Of a stretch of 64,000 nt of DNA, positions 52,124 to 60,759 are shown piece by piece (positions within the stretch are counted from its first letter, which is position 1; each line of letters begins with the position of its first letter). This DNA is from Nocardioides marmorisolisilvae. GTDB taxonomy: Bacteria > Actinomycetota > Actinomycetes > Propionibacteriales > Nocardioidaceae. The notes beneath the pieces were generated by a model, which saw only the letters and a list, made by a program, of their open reading frames with translations, did no database searches and was not told the origin of the DNA. A program made the translations under genes and the position numbers. The stretch covers positions 2,790,001 to 2,854,000 of the forward strand of contig NZ_CP134227.1 of the NCBI RefSeq assembly GCF_031656915.1, given 5' to 3'.

Positions 52124-53056
52124 GTGGCCCTGCGTGACCGCCTGTTGGCTCTGCACCGGCAGGGCCGCAGCTGGGAGGAGATCGGCGACGAGGCCCAGAT
52201 CCCCGCGGGCCAGGCCTACTTGATCGTGACCGGCCGACCTGCCGACGGCAGCGACGCCGTGGGACCCGAGTTCCTCTCCGAGCGGGGCGACCTGCTGATG
52301 CACGGCAGCCAGGCACTGTCGAACCCGCCCACCGAGGTGCCCACCGAGCACGAGGTCGTCGACCGCTGGCTCAAGGCTCGCGCCGCGGCGGACGGACCGA
52401 TGCAGGACGCGGCCCGACGGCGTACGGCGGAGCCGCCGCCGATCGATGACGACAGCGACTCCGACGACGTCGTGGACGTCCTGGGCCATCAGCACGGCCA
52501 GGTGAAGTTCCTGATGGAGCAGCTCGAGGCCATCCCCGGCGTACGCGTCGGTGGCTCCGAGGAGGACCAGCAGCGACGCGTCTCGATCGTCGACATGATG
52601 CGCGTCCGGCTCTCCCAGCACGAGTCGATGGAGGAGGCGCACTTCTGGCCCGCGGTCCGCGAGCATCTCGAGCAGGGTGAGGATCTGGCGGCCGGGGCCG
52701 AGGAGCAGGAGCAGCGCGGCAAGGACCTGCTCCAAGAACTCGACGGCAAGCCGGGCGGCGACGACGAGTTCGACGAGCTCGTCGAGCAGTTGGTGCTCGC
52801 GCTGCGCACCCACGTCGCCTACGAGGACACGGTGTTCTTGAAGGTCAAGGAGCAGATGCCCGACGACGTCCGGGCGAAGGTCGGCAGCACCATCAAGAAG
52901 AAGATCGCCAAGGCACCCACCCGCCCGCACCCACATGCGCCGGCCGGCACCGGCATGGCCGCGAAGGTGGCGGCGGCCGGCGCCGCACCGCTGGACAAGG
53001 CACGGGACGCGATGGGCGAGCGGCCCGCGAAGCGCAAGGGCAAGGAGGAGGAGTAG
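52124..53056 (+). CDS. Hemerythrin-domain protein of the formate dehydrogenase operon
   Basis: A 310-residue protein. Residues ~1-45 may form a small helix-turn-helix-like domain (LHRQGRSWEEIGDEAQIPAGQAYLIV). Residues ~115-240 form an HHE/hemerythrin fold with likely diiron ligands in LGHQHGQVKFLMEQL, LSQHESMEEAHFWPAVREHLE and RTHVAYEDTVFLKVKEQ. The C-terminus is Lys/Ala-rich and disordered. GTG at 52124 follows GAGGAGGAG. Its stop overlaps the GTG start of the formate dehydrogenase subunit by one base. It may sense or store O2 or protect the dehydrogenase, which is inferred from position. Confidence 0.82.
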   Translation: MALRDRLLALHRQGRSWEEIGDEAQIPAGQAYLIVTGRPADGSDAVGPEFLSERGDLLMHGSQALSNPPTEVPTEHEVVDRWLKARAAADGPMQDAARRRTAEPPPIDDDSDSDDVVDVLGHQHGQVKFLMEQLEAIPGVRVGGSEEDQQRRVSIVDMMRVRLSQHESMEEAHFWPAVREHLEQGEDLAAGAEEQEQRGKDLLQELDGKPGGDDEFDELVEQLVLALRTHVAYEDTVFLKVKEQMPDDVRAKVGSTIKKKIAKAPTRPHPHAPAGTGMAAKVAAAGAAPLDKARDAMGERPAKRKGKEEE

Positions 53057-56000
53057 TGGCGGTCTCGATCGGGTGGCCCGTGCTGGCCCAGTGGAAGGCG
53101 GGCGACCCGCTCGCCCGCGGCAAGGGCGCGAAGTCGCGGCGCTCCGCCGAGCTCCGGCCGCGCACCGCCACCGCGGACAAGGTCGTCAAGTCGATCTGTC
53201 CGTACTGCGGGGTGGGCTGCGCCCAGAACATCTACGTCAAGGACGACGAGATCGTGCAGATCGAGGGCGATCCTGACTCGCCGATCAGTCGTGGACGGCT
53301 CTGCCCGAAGGGCTCGGCCACCCTCGAGCTCGCCACCGGCCCGGCCCGGAAGTACCAGGTGCTGCACCGCAGTCCCGGGGCTGCCGACTGGGAGGAGATG
53401 AGTCTCGACGAGGCGATGGACCGGATCGCCGACCTGGTCATCGCCACCCGCCGCGACACCTGGCAGGAGGAGCACGAGGGGCGGCGTACCCACCGCACGA
53501 TGGGGATCGCCTCGCTCGGCGGGGCGACGCTGGACAACGAGGAGAACTACCTGATCAAGAAGCTGTTCACCTCGCTCGGGATCATCCAGGTCGAGAATCA
53601 GGCCCGGCTGTGCCACAGCGCCACCGTCGCCGGGTTGGGCACGTCGTTCGGCCGCGGCGGATCCACCACCGCGATGCAGGACCTGCAGAATTCCGATTGC
53701 ATCGTGATCGAGGGCTCGAACTTCGCCGAGGCGCACCCGGTCGGCTTCCAATGGGTGATGGAGGCGAAGGCCCGCGGCGCGACCCTCATCCACGTCGACC
53801 CCCGCTTCAGCCGGACCAGCGCGCTGGCCGACATCCACGTGCCGATCCGGGCCGGCTCCGACATCGCCTTCCTCGGCGGGATCATCAAGTACGTCCTGGA
53901 CAACGACCTGTGGTTCCACGAGTACGTCGTCAACTACACCAACGCCACCCACATCGTCGTGGAGGAGTTCGAGGACACCGAGGACCTCGACGGGCTGTTC
54001 TCGGGGCTGCACGAGGGCGAGCAGGCCTACGAGAACGACAACTGGCAGCTCGAGGGCGTCGAGCGTCGGTCCGAGGAGCGGCCTCACGACCAGGCCTACC
54101 GGGACGAGCTCGCCGCGGTGAAGAGCGCCGGGCACGCGGAGTCGCACGGCTCCGGCGGTGCCGGCATGCGCGGCCAGCCCGAGGACGACCCGACCCTGCA
54201 GCACCCGCGCTGCGTGCTCAACCTGCTGCGCCGCCACTACGCGCGCTACACCCCGCAGATGGTGCAGGACGTCTGCGGCATCCCGCCCGATCTGTTCGAG
54301 AAGGTCTGCCGGACCATCACCGACTCGTCCGGACCGGAGCGCACCACCGCGTTCGCCTATGCGGTCGGCTGGACCCAGCACACCACCGGCTCCCAGTTCA
54401 TCAAGGCGGCCGGCGTCCTCCAGCTGCTGCTGGGCAACATCGGCCGGCCCGGCGGTGGGATCCAGGCCCTGCGCGGGCACGCCAGCATCCAGGGCTCCAC
54501 GGACATGGCGACGCTGTTCAACCTGCTCCCCGGCTATCTGCCGATGCCGCACGCCTACCAGCACGGCAGTCTCGACGAGTACATCGAGGGCGAGCGTACC
54601 GAGAAGGGCTACTGGGCCGACTGCCGCGCCTACGCGGTCAGCCTGCTCAAGGCCTGGTTCGGCGAGCACGCACGAGAGGAGAACGACTACTGCTTCGACC
54701 ATCTGCCCAGGATCACCGGGAGCCACAGCACCTACGACACGACGATGCTGCAGCTTGACGGCACCTGCAAGGGCTTCTTCCTGCTCGGTGAGAACCCGGC
54801 TGTCGGCTCCGCGAACGCGAAGATGCAACGGATGGCGATGGCCAACCTCGACTGGCTGGTGGTCCGGGACTTCTCGCTGATCGAGTCGGCCACCTCCTGG
54901 AAGGACGGCCCGGAGATCGACAGCGGCGAGCTGGCGACCTCCGACATCGGCACCGAGGTGTTCTTCCTACCGGCGGCCTCGCACACCGAGAAGAACGGCA
55001 CGTTCACCAACGCGAACAGGCACGTGCAGTGGCACTTCGCCGCGAAGGAGCCGGACGGAGATGCCCGCAGCGAGCTGTGGTTCATGTACCACCTCGGCCG
55101 CATCATCCGCGAGAAGCTGGCCGGCTCCGCCGACCCGATCGACCGTGCGGTCCTGGACCTGACCTGGGACTACCCCGTCGAAGGCTCGATCGACGAGCCC
55201 AAGGCCGAGGCGGTGATCGCCGAGATCAACGGGTACGACGCCAAGGGCGCCCCGCTGGCGTCGTACGAACAGCTCAACGAGGACGGCTCGACCGCGTGCG
55301 GTGCCTGGATCTACTGCGGGGTGTACGCCGACGGCGTCAACCAGTCCGCGCGTCGCAAGCCCGCCACCGAGGACAACTGGCTCGGCATGGAGTGGTGCTG
55401 GGTGTGGCCGGCGAATCGACACATCCTCTACAACCGTGCCTCCGCCGACCCGGACGGCAAGCCGTGGAGCGAGAAGAAGGCGCTGGTCTGGTGGGACGAG
55501 GAGAAGGCGCTGTGGCAGGGCCACGACATCCCTGACTTCAGCGCCGCCAAGGGACCGCACTACCGTCCGCCGGCCGGCGCGACGCGGGCCGAAGCGCTCT
55601 CCGGCATCGACCCGTTCGTGATGCAGCCGGACGGCAAGGGCTGGCTCTACGTGCCGGCCGGTCTGGTCGACGGTCCGATGCCGACGCACTACGAGCCGCA
55701 GGAGTCACCGGTGCCCAACGGTCTCTACGCACAGCAGCGCGACCCGGTCCGGCAGCTCTACGCGCACGAGCACAACCGCTACCAGCCGAGCGGCGACGAC
55801 CCCGGTGCGGACGTGTTCCCCTACGTCGCCACGACGTACCGATTGACCGAGCACTTCACCGCTGGCGGGATGTCGCGCTGGTCGGCGTACCTCTCCGAGC
55901 TGCAGCCGGAGATGTTCTGCGAGGTCTCACCCGAGCTGGCGCGAGAGCGCGGCCTCGAGCACGGCGAGTGGGCCACGATCGTCACGGCACGCAACGCGAT

Positions 56001-56310
56001 CGAGGCGCGGGTCATGGTCACTCCTCGGATGGCGCCGCTGAGGGTGATGGGCCGCACCGTGCACCAGGTGGGCCTGCCCTACCACTGGGGGACGAACGGC
56101 TACTCGACCGGTGACTCGGCCAACGACCTGACCGCGATCGTCTGCGACCCGAACATCCACATCCAGGAGGTGAAGGCGCTGACCTGCGACATCCGGCCCG
56201 GCCGCCGGCCACGCGGCAAGGAGCGGGTCGAGTACGTCCTGGACTACCAGCGTCGCGCCGGCATCACCCCGGAGACCGGAATGGAGACCGGAATGGAGAC
56301 CCGCCGATGA
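53056..56310 (+). CDS. Formate dehydrogenase major (molybdopterin) subunit
   Basis: A 1084-residue Mo/W-bis-MGD oxidoreductase oxidising formate to CO2. The 4Fe-4S motif is CPYCGVGCAQN with RGRLCPKGSA. The active-site block NQARLCHSATVAGLGTSFGRGG places Cys186 (codon TGC) where FdnG-type enzymes have selenocysteine. Then come GSNFAEAHPVGFQWVMEAKARGATLIHVDPRF, LLLGNIGRPGGGIQALRGH, and the C-terminal HEVGL-type QVGLPYHWGTNGYSTGDSAN. Length fits the FdnG/FdoG-like respiratory type. The N-terminus lacks a twin-arginine signal, suggesting a cytoplasmic active site. It is preceded by a hemerythrin gene and followed by the electron-transfer and membrane subunits, both with overlapping starts. Confidence 0.92.
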   Translation: MAVSIGWPVLAQWKAGDPLARGKGAKSRRSAELRPRTATADKVVKSICPYCGVGCAQNIYVKDDEIVQIEGDPDSPISRGRLCPKGSATLELATGPARKYQVLHRSPGAADWEEMSLDEAMDRIADLVIATRRDTWQEEHEGRRTHRTMGIASLGGATLDNEENYLIKKLFTSLGIIQVENQARLCHSATVAGLGTSFGRGGSTTAMQDLQNSDCIVIEGSNFAEAHPVGFQWVMEAKARGATLIHVDPRFSRTSALADIHVPIRAGSDIAFLGGIIKYVLDNDLWFHEYVVNYTNATHIVVEEFEDTEDLDGLFSGLHEGEQAYENDNWQLEGVERRSEERPHDQAYRDELAAVKSAGHAESHGSGGAGMRGQPEDDPTLQHPRCVLNLLRRHYARYTPQMVQDVCGIPPDLFEKVCRTITDSSGPERTTAFAYAVGWTQHTTGSQFIKAAGVLQLLLGNIGRPGGGIQALRGHASIQGSTDMATLFNLLPGYLPMPHAYQHGSLDEYIEGERTEKGYWADCRAYAVSLLKAWFGEHAREENDYCFDHLPRITGSHSTYDTTMLQLDGTCKGFFLLGENPAVGSANAKMQRMAMANLDWLVVRDFSLIESATSWKDGPEIDSGELATSDIGTEVFFLPAASHTEKNGTFTNANRHVQWHFAAKEPDGDARSELWFMYHLGRIIREKLAGSADPIDRAVLDLTWDYPVEGSIDEPKAEAVIAEINGYDAKGAPLASYEQLNEDGSTACGAWIYCGVYADGVNQSARRKPATEDNWLGMEWCWVWPANRHILYNRASADPDGKPWSEKKALVWWDEEKALWQGHDIPDFSAAKGPHYRPPAGATRAEALSGIDPFVMQPDGKGWLYVPAGLVDGPMPTHYEPQESPVPNGLYAQQRDPVRQLYAHEHNRYQPSGDDPGADVFPYVATTYRLTEHFTAGGMSRWSAYLSELQPEMFCEVSPELARERGLEHGEWATIVTARNAIEARVMVTPRMAPLRVMGRTVHQVGLPYHWGTNGYSTGDSANDLTAIVCDPNIHIQEVKALTCDIRPGRRPRGKERVEYVLDYQRRAGITPETGMETGMETRR
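56272..56300 (+). repeat. 12-base tandem repeat at the end of the formate dehydrogenase gene
   Basis: GAGACCGGAATG repeats at 56272-56283 and 56284-56295, then starts again as GAGACC before the stop. It encodes ETGM-ETGM-ETRR, an extra tail right before the overlap with the next gene. Variable copy number in relatives would be expected. Confidence 0.85.
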
Positions 56311-57209
56311 GCCTCACCTGGCTGGACATGCCCGGCCTCCGCAACGGGCAGGACGCCGCGAAGGGCAGTGGGTACGACGACCCGCCGCCGCGAATGGGCT
56401 TCTTCACCGACACCTCGGTGTGCATCGGCTGCAAGGCCTGCGAGGTGGCATGCAAGGAGTGGAACCAGATCCCCGAGGACGGGCTGAACTGGACCGGCAT
56501 GTCGTATGACAACACCGAGGGCCTGGGCGCCGACAGCTGGCGGCACGTGGCGTTCATCGAGCAGACCAAGCCGATGGCGGGTCAGGTGACGGGCAGCGAG
56601 CAGCCCCAGACGGGCGCCGGCGAGCCGGGTCAGGCCGAGGGGGTGCGCTGGCTGATGGCCTCCGACGTCTGCAAGCACTGCACGGAGGCGGCCTGCCTCG
56701 ACGTCTGCCCGACAGGCTCACTGTTCCGCACCGAGTTCGGCACCGTGGTCGTGCAGGAGGACATCTGCAACGGCTGCGGCTACTGCGTCTCGGCCTGCCC
56801 GTACGGCGTGATCGACCAACGACCCGACGACGGCCGGATGTGGAAGTGCACGCTGTGCTACGACCGGCTCTCCGTGGGCCAGGAGCCGGCGTGCGCAAAG
56901 GCGTGCCCGACCGACTCGATCCAGTTCGGCCCGCTCGACGAGCTCCGGGCGAAGGCCGACGAGCGGGTGCAGCAGCTGCACCGCGACGGCGTCATGGACG
57001 CCCGGCTCTACGGCAATGATCCCGACGACGGCGTGGGCGGGGACGGCGCCTTCTTCCTGCTCCTCGACGAGCCCGAGGTCTACGGCCTTCCGCCGGACCC
57101 GGTGGTCACCACCCGCGACCTGCCCCGGATGTGGCGCCGGGCCGCGGCGGCGACCGGCGCGCTGGCCGCGGCGGTCGCGGTGGCCTTCGTGACGGGCGGT
57201 GCCCGGTGA
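56307..57209 (+). CDS. Formate dehydrogenase iron-sulfur subunit
   Basis: A 300-residue ferredoxin-type subunit (FdhB/FdnH-like) carrying electrons from the catalytic subunit. Four 4Fe-4S clusters are indicated by CIGCKACEVACKEW, CKHCTEAACLDVCPTG, CNGCGYCVSACPYGV and CTLCYDRLSVGQEPACAKACP. Near the C-terminus a hydrophobic segment (AAAATGALAAAVAVAFVTGGA) may anchor it. Start overlaps the major-subunit stop (ATGA) and its end overlaps the NrfD gene (GTGA). A short Pro/Gly-rich insertion lies between the first two cluster regions. Confidence 0.92.
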   Translation: MSLTWLDMPGLRNGQDAAKGSGYDDPPPRMGFFTDTSVCIGCKACEVACKEWNQIPEDGLNWTGMSYDNTEGLGADSWRHVAFIEQTKPMAGQVTGSEQPQTGAGEPGQAEGVRWLMASDVCKHCTEAACLDVCPTGSLFRTEFGTVVVQEDICNGCGYCVSACPYGVIDQRPDDGRMWKCTLCYDRLSVGQEPACAKACPTDSIQFGPLDELRAKADERVQQLHRDGVMDARLYGNDPDDGVGGDGAFFLLLDEPEVYGLPPDPVVTTRDLPRMWRRAAAATGALAAAVAVAFVTGGAR

Positions 57210-58216
57210 CCAGCTCGGCGACGACCAAGGACGGCCTGCAGGGTGCCCGCCCGGACACCGAGGCCACCGTCGGTGTCAACGTCCCGCCCGGTGGTGGCGG
57301 CCCACGACGTCGGCGCCGACGCGAGGAGCCGGAGTTCCGGTCCTACTACGACCTGCCGGTGCTCAACGACGTGGTGTGGTCACCGATCGACATCGGCGGC
57401 TACCTGTTCCTCGGCGGTCTCGCCGGCGCGAGCGGTGCAGTCGCCGGGGCGGCCGCGCTGACCGGGCGACCCGGCCTGGCGCGGGCCGCGACCTACGCGG
57501 CCGCGGGGGGTGCGCAGGTGTCCTTGGGTCTGCTCATCCACGACCTGGGCCGGCCGTCGCGGTTCCTCACCATGCTGCGGGTCGTCAAGCTGACCTCGCC
57601 GATGAATGTCGGCGCCTGGCTGTTGGGGGCCTTCTCCGCCACCAGCACCGTCGCCGCGCTCAGCCGGGCCACGGGTAGAGCTCGACCGATCGGCGCGATC
57701 GCCACGGCCGCCACCGCGGTGCTGGGGCCGGCGGTGGCGACGTACACCGGGGTGCTGATCTCGGACACGGCGGTGCCGGCCTGGCACGACGGGCACGAGC
57801 TGATGCCGTTCGTCTTCGCCAGCAGTGCGGTCTCGTCAGCCGCGGGGGTAGGTCTCCTCGCCGCACCGGCCATCGAGAGCGGACCGGTGCGCGCGCTCGG
57901 GGCGGCCGGTGCGGTCACGGAGGTGGCCCTCGGCAGGCTGATGCAGCGGCGGATGGGCATCGTCGAGGAGGCCTACCGCACCGGTCGGGCGAAGTGGCTG
58001 ATGCACGCCGCCGAGGGCCTGACACTCGCCGGCGCGGCGCTGGCCGCCACCGCCCGCTCCCGTCCCGCCCGGCTGGCCGCCGGCGCGAGCCTCGTCGTCG
58101 GATCGGCCCTCACCCGTTTCGGCATCTTCGCCGCCGGTGTCCAGTCGGTCCGTGACCCGAAATACACCGTCGTTCCGCAGCGGGAGCGACGTGATGCGGC
58201 GTCGGGCTCGCACTGA
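57206..58216 (+). CDS. NrfD/PsrC-like membrane subunit of formate dehydrogenase
   Basis: A 336-residue integral-membrane protein of the polysulfide reductase NrfD family. After a ~55-residue basic cytoplasmic stretch, YLFLGGLAGASGAVAGAAAL begins the first of about eight helices; LGLLIHDLGRPSRFLTMLRVVKLTSPMNVGAW is the family signature and ALIETG-like part is replaced by YTGVLISDTAVPAWHDGHELM. It would pass electrons to menaquinone, making the complex a quinone-reducing formate dehydrogenase. No heme b ligands of the FdnI type are obvious. It ends the four-gene operon. Confidence 0.85.
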   Translation: MTSSATTKDGLQGARPDTEATVGVNVPPGGGGPRRRRRREEPEFRSYYDLPVLNDVVWSPIDIGGYLFLGGLAGASGAVAGAAALTGRPGLARAATYAAAGGAQVSLGLLIHDLGRPSRFLTMLRVVKLTSPMNVGAWLLGAFSATSTVAALSRATGRARPIGAIATAATAVLGPAVATYTGVLISDTAVPAWHDGHELMPFVFASSAVSSAAGVGLLAAPAIESGPVRALGAAGAVTEVALGRLMQRRMGIVEEAYRTGRAKWLMHAAEGLTLAGAALAATARSRPARLAAGASLVVGSALTRFGIFAAGVQSVRDPKYTVVPQRERRDAASGSH

Positions 58217-58221
58217 TCCTC

Positions 58222-58238
58222 CCCGGCGGTTGGCCGGG
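58222..58238 (+). terminator. Hairpin after the formate dehydrogenase operon
   Basis: CCCGGC (58222-58227) and GCCGGG (58233-58238) with a five-base loop, six bases after the NrfD-like stop. Without a T-tract; weak intrinsic or Rho-assisted terminator. Confidence 0.4.
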
Positions 58239-58300
58239 CAGCCTCTGGTGGGTTTCGGCGAACGATCGTGGACGCTCCAGGATCTTGAGATGATCCGCAT

Positions 58301-59218
58301 GTGAGCCCGGACGAGCGATTGCGAGAGCTGGCCGTGAGGCACGCTGCCTTCGCGTGGCTCGACAGCCAACGGGCCGCCGGTAGGGAGACCTTCAGCCAGA
58401 AGGACACCACTAACCTCACCTTGGCCGGCGAGTCCATCCGGCTGATGCCCACCCAGCAGGGAATCTGGAAACCGGGGCAACTCGCCGCCGCTCTCGCGAT
58501 CAGGACGGTCTACCGCCCGGATGGCTCCGATCGCCCGTACGACGATGCCGTCGGCACCGACGGGTTCTACCGGTACAAGATGCGCGGAGACGATCCCCAC
58601 CATTTTCAGAATCGGGCCCTGCGCACGGCGATGCACGAACGCCTACCGTTGATCTGGTGGCTCGGCGTCCAGGGCGGCGGGTACAGCGCGCTCTATCCCA
58701 TCTACCTCGTGAGCGAGGAGAGAACTCAGCTGCAGTTCGTCGTGGACATCGATACGGTGCCCCAGCCCGACATCATCTGGCCTTCCACAGAGCTTGAGCT
58801 CGACCCTTCGTATCGGCAGCAACTCACCAAGCTCCGCCTTCACCAGCGACCCTTCCGGGCTGCGGTGTTGCGGGCGTACCGGACCTCGTGCGCAGTCTGC
58901 TCCTTCCGTCACAGTGACCTGCTCGATGCGGCACACATCCAGGAAGACAGCAGCGGTGGGCGACCAGTCGTGACCAACGGGCTGACCCTATGCAAGATGC
59001 ACCACGCGGCATATGACCGTCGGATCCTTGGGATCACACCCACGTACGAAGTGCGTATCAACGCAAAGGTCCTCGAAGAAGTCGACGGCCCGATGCTGCG
59101 TCATGGGATCCAAGAGTTCCATGGCAAGCGCCTGATGGTGTTGCCGGACCGCCGCACAGACCGTCCCGATCGATCTCTACTCGAAGAGCGCTTTCAGACC
59201 TTCCTCAACGCCAGCTGA
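58301..59218 (+). CDS. HNH endonuclease (putative restriction-type)
   Basis: A 305-residue protein with an N-terminal region of unknown fold and an HNH_2-type domain: Cys-containing SCAVCSFRHSDLLDAAHIQED, then NGLTLCKMHHAAYDRRILGI. The first Cys pair and the His-Asn/His-His arrangement suit a zinc-bound ββα-metal nuclease. Similar proteins are called HNH endonucleases or modification-dependent restriction enzymes. The GTG at 58301 is the start; the segment before it is 84 bases with a hairpin. Codons are less GC-biased than in the neighbouring formate dehydrogenase genes, suggesting acquisition. It lies only 80 bases from the tRNA-Ala remnant and may belong to an older island. Confidence 0.8.
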   Translation: MSPDERLRELAVRHAAFAWLDSQRAAGRETFSQKDTTNLTLAGESIRLMPTQQGIWKPGQLAAALAIRTVYRPDGSDRPYDDAVGTDGFYRYKMRGDDPHHFQNRALRTAMHERLPLIWWLGVQGGGYSALYPIYLVSEERTQLQFVVDIDTVPQPDIIWPSTELELDPSYRQQLTKLRLHQRPFRAAVLRAYRTSCAVCSFRHSDLLDAAHIQEDSSGGRPVVTNGLTLCKMHHAAYDRRILGITPTYEVRINAKVLEEVDGPMLRHGIQEFHGKRLMVLPDRRTDRPDRSLLEERFQTFLNAS

Positions 59219-59298
59219 GTCATCCGACGAAGCCAGCCGGTTGATCCTGCCCGCTGCGGGCGTCCGATCAGCTCTCAACGGTGCCTCGGGACATCGCA

Positions 59299-59354
59299 GT
59301 GAGTGGAGCCAAGGGTGTGATCTGTGAAGAGATTCCGTGAGTGGAGCCAAGGGG
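59299..59354. repeat. 17-base direct repeat of the tRNA-Ala 3' end
   Basis: GTGAGTGGAGCCAAGGG occurs at 59299-59315 and again at 59337-59353, where it continues into the tRNA-Ala fragment. Part of the tRNA acceptor stem (TGGAGCCAAGG) is thus present twice, with a 21-base gap between the copies. A second, shorter remnant suggests two integration events at the same site. Confidence 0.8.
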
Positions 59355-59385
59355 ACTCGAACCCCTAACCCCCTGCTTGCAAAGC
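59342..59385 (-). tRNA. 3' fragment of tRNA-Ala(TGC), likely att site of the element
   Basis: On the minus strand, the loop TTTGCAA with the 3' half of its stem (GCAGG), then variable and T arms (GGTTCGAGTCC) and the acceptor strand ending GGCTCCA. The 5' half of the tRNA is missing: beyond 59385 the sequence no longer matches tRNA-Ala. Fragment spans anticodon loop to 3' end, the usual crossover region of tyrosine integrases. The integrase gene begins 154 bases further right. An intact tRNA-Ala should lie at the far end of the element, outside the window. Confidence 0.85.
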
Positions 59386-59448
59386 GCCCCGGAGGTCGGT
59401 TGAATAGTGCCTAAGAGCAGAGAAAACGCGGTCTGTGGTAGCCAAAGA

Positions 59449-59477
59449 TTCCCCCACAGTGACATAGTTTCCCCCAC
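59449..59477 (+). repeat. Direct repeats upstream of integrase, candidate arm-type sites
   Basis: TTCCCCCAC at 59449-59457 and 59469-59477, exactly 20 bases (about two helical turns) apart, between the tRNA fragment and the integrase gene. Tyrosine integrases often bind such repeats beside the core site. The other bases of the 153-base leader show no gene. Confidence 0.5.
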
Positions 59478-59538
59478 CAGTCCCCCGCAGGGACTCCCTA
59501 TGCCAACGCAGCATGGGGTTGGGAACGGAGGTCTCGGG

Positions 59539-60717
59539 ATGGCCAGAAGGCGCGGCTTCGGCGAGGTCGAGCGGCGCGTGAGCGCGTCCGGCACGGTCAC
59601 CTACCGCGCGCGCTATGCGATGCCCGACGGGACCCGCTACTCGCGGACGCTGGCGACCCGGATGGACGCCGAAGCGTGGCTGGTCGGCGAGCGGGGGCTG
59701 ATCGATCGGGACGAGTGGACGCCGCCGCAGGCACGGCGCGCGGCCGAGGAGAAGCGGCAGCGCGATGCCGCGTTCAACACGGTGGCGGGCTTCGCCGAGC
59801 GGTACCTGTCCGAGCGCTCGCTGCGGCCGACCACGATCCGGGGCTATCGCAAGTTGCTGGCGAACCGGATCCTGCCGTACTTCGGGGAGACACCACTGAC
59901 CGACGTGTCCCTGACGGACATCAAGAGGTGGCGGGCGTCCCTCGACCCGACCACCGAGGCGACCAACGCAGCCGCCTACCGTCTGCTCCGCTCACTGCTC
60001 CAGGCCGCGGCCGAGGAGGAGCTCATCGACCGCGCGCCGCCGAAGGTGCGCGGTGCGAGCTCGGCGCCGGTGAGGAATGTCGCCGTCCCAGCGACCCTCG
60101 ACGAGTTGGCCGTCATCATCGACGCGATGCCCGAGCGGCTGAGGCTGCTGATCGTGCTCGCCGCATTCGTCGGTCTGCGCGAGGGCGAGCTGCTGGAGCT
60201 GCGCCGCTCGGACGTCGACGGCGTGGCCGGTCGGATCGACGTCACCCGCAAGGTCGACAAGGACGCAGATCCGGGTACACAGGGCGCCTGTCCCGACTGC
60301 GGCCGCCACATCAGCTCGCCGAAGACGAGGAGCGGGGTGCGCACGGTCCACGTCCCGCCGCCTTTCGTGAAGATGCTCCAGGAGCACCTGCTCGAGCACA
60401 CCGCCGAAGGCCCGACCGGGCTGCTCTTCCCCGGCGACCGAACCGACCACATGAGCGTGCGCTTCCTGATGGACCGCTACCGTCCGGCCCGCGAGGCGGC
60501 CGGCCGACCCGACCTGACGATCCACCACCTCCGGCACACCGCCCTCACGCTCGCCGGCCAGCACGGAGCGACGGCCGCCGAGCTCCAGGCGCGCGCCGGC
60601 CACGCCTCGCAGGCCGCGATGGCGATCTACCAACACGCCACCCTCGACCGCGACAAGGCGCTGGCCGAGAAGATCGGTCAGACGTACGAGGCGTGGTCCG
60701 CCGACCGCACGTCGTGA
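59539..60717 (+). CDS. int: Tyrosine-type site-specific integrase
   Basis: A 392-residue phage-type integrase. The N-terminal arm-binding region (RRVSASGTVTYRARY) and SAM-like core-binding domain (FAERYLSERSLRPTTIRGY) precede the catalytic domain: Arg in GLREGELLELRRSDV, HHLRHTALTLAGQHG with His-x-x-Arg, and the nucleophile Tyr in MAIYQHATLDRDKALAE. An insertion CPDCGRHISSPKT after the first Arg block resembles a small zinc-binding loop. ATG at 59539 has GGAGG eight bases upstream; a longer frame from 59407 would start inside the leader repeats. It would integrate and excise the element at tRNA-Ala. Confidence 0.93.
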   Translation: MARRRGFGEVERRVSASGTVTYRARYAMPDGTRYSRTLATRMDAEAWLVGERGLIDRDEWTPPQARRAAEEKRQRDAAFNTVAGFAERYLSERSLRPTTIRGYRKLLANRILPYFGETPLTDVSLTDIKRWRASLDPTTEATNAAAYRLLRSLLQAAAEEELIDRAPPKVRGASSAPVRNVAVPATLDELAVIIDAMPERLRLLIVLAAFVGLREGELLELRRSDVDGVAGRIDVTRKVDKDADPGTQGACPDCGRHISSPKTRSGVRTVHVPPPFVKMLQEHLLEHTAEGPTGLLFPGDRTDHMSVRFLMDRYRPAREAAGRPDLTIHHLRHTALTLAGQHGATAAELQARAGHASQAAMAIYQHATLDRDKALAEKIGQTYEAWSADRTS

Positions 60718-60759
60718 CAAGCTGGGACGTGTGAACTACAGTTGACACAACAGACCAAG

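Noticed and set aside
53611-53613. Selenocysteine at the formate dehydrogenase active site
   Set aside because: The codon is TGC (Cys186), not TGA, so no recoding is needed.
59342-59415. Complete tRNA-Ala gene
   Set aside because: The 5' acceptor strand and D-arm are absent; the sequence right of 59385 does not fit a tRNA.
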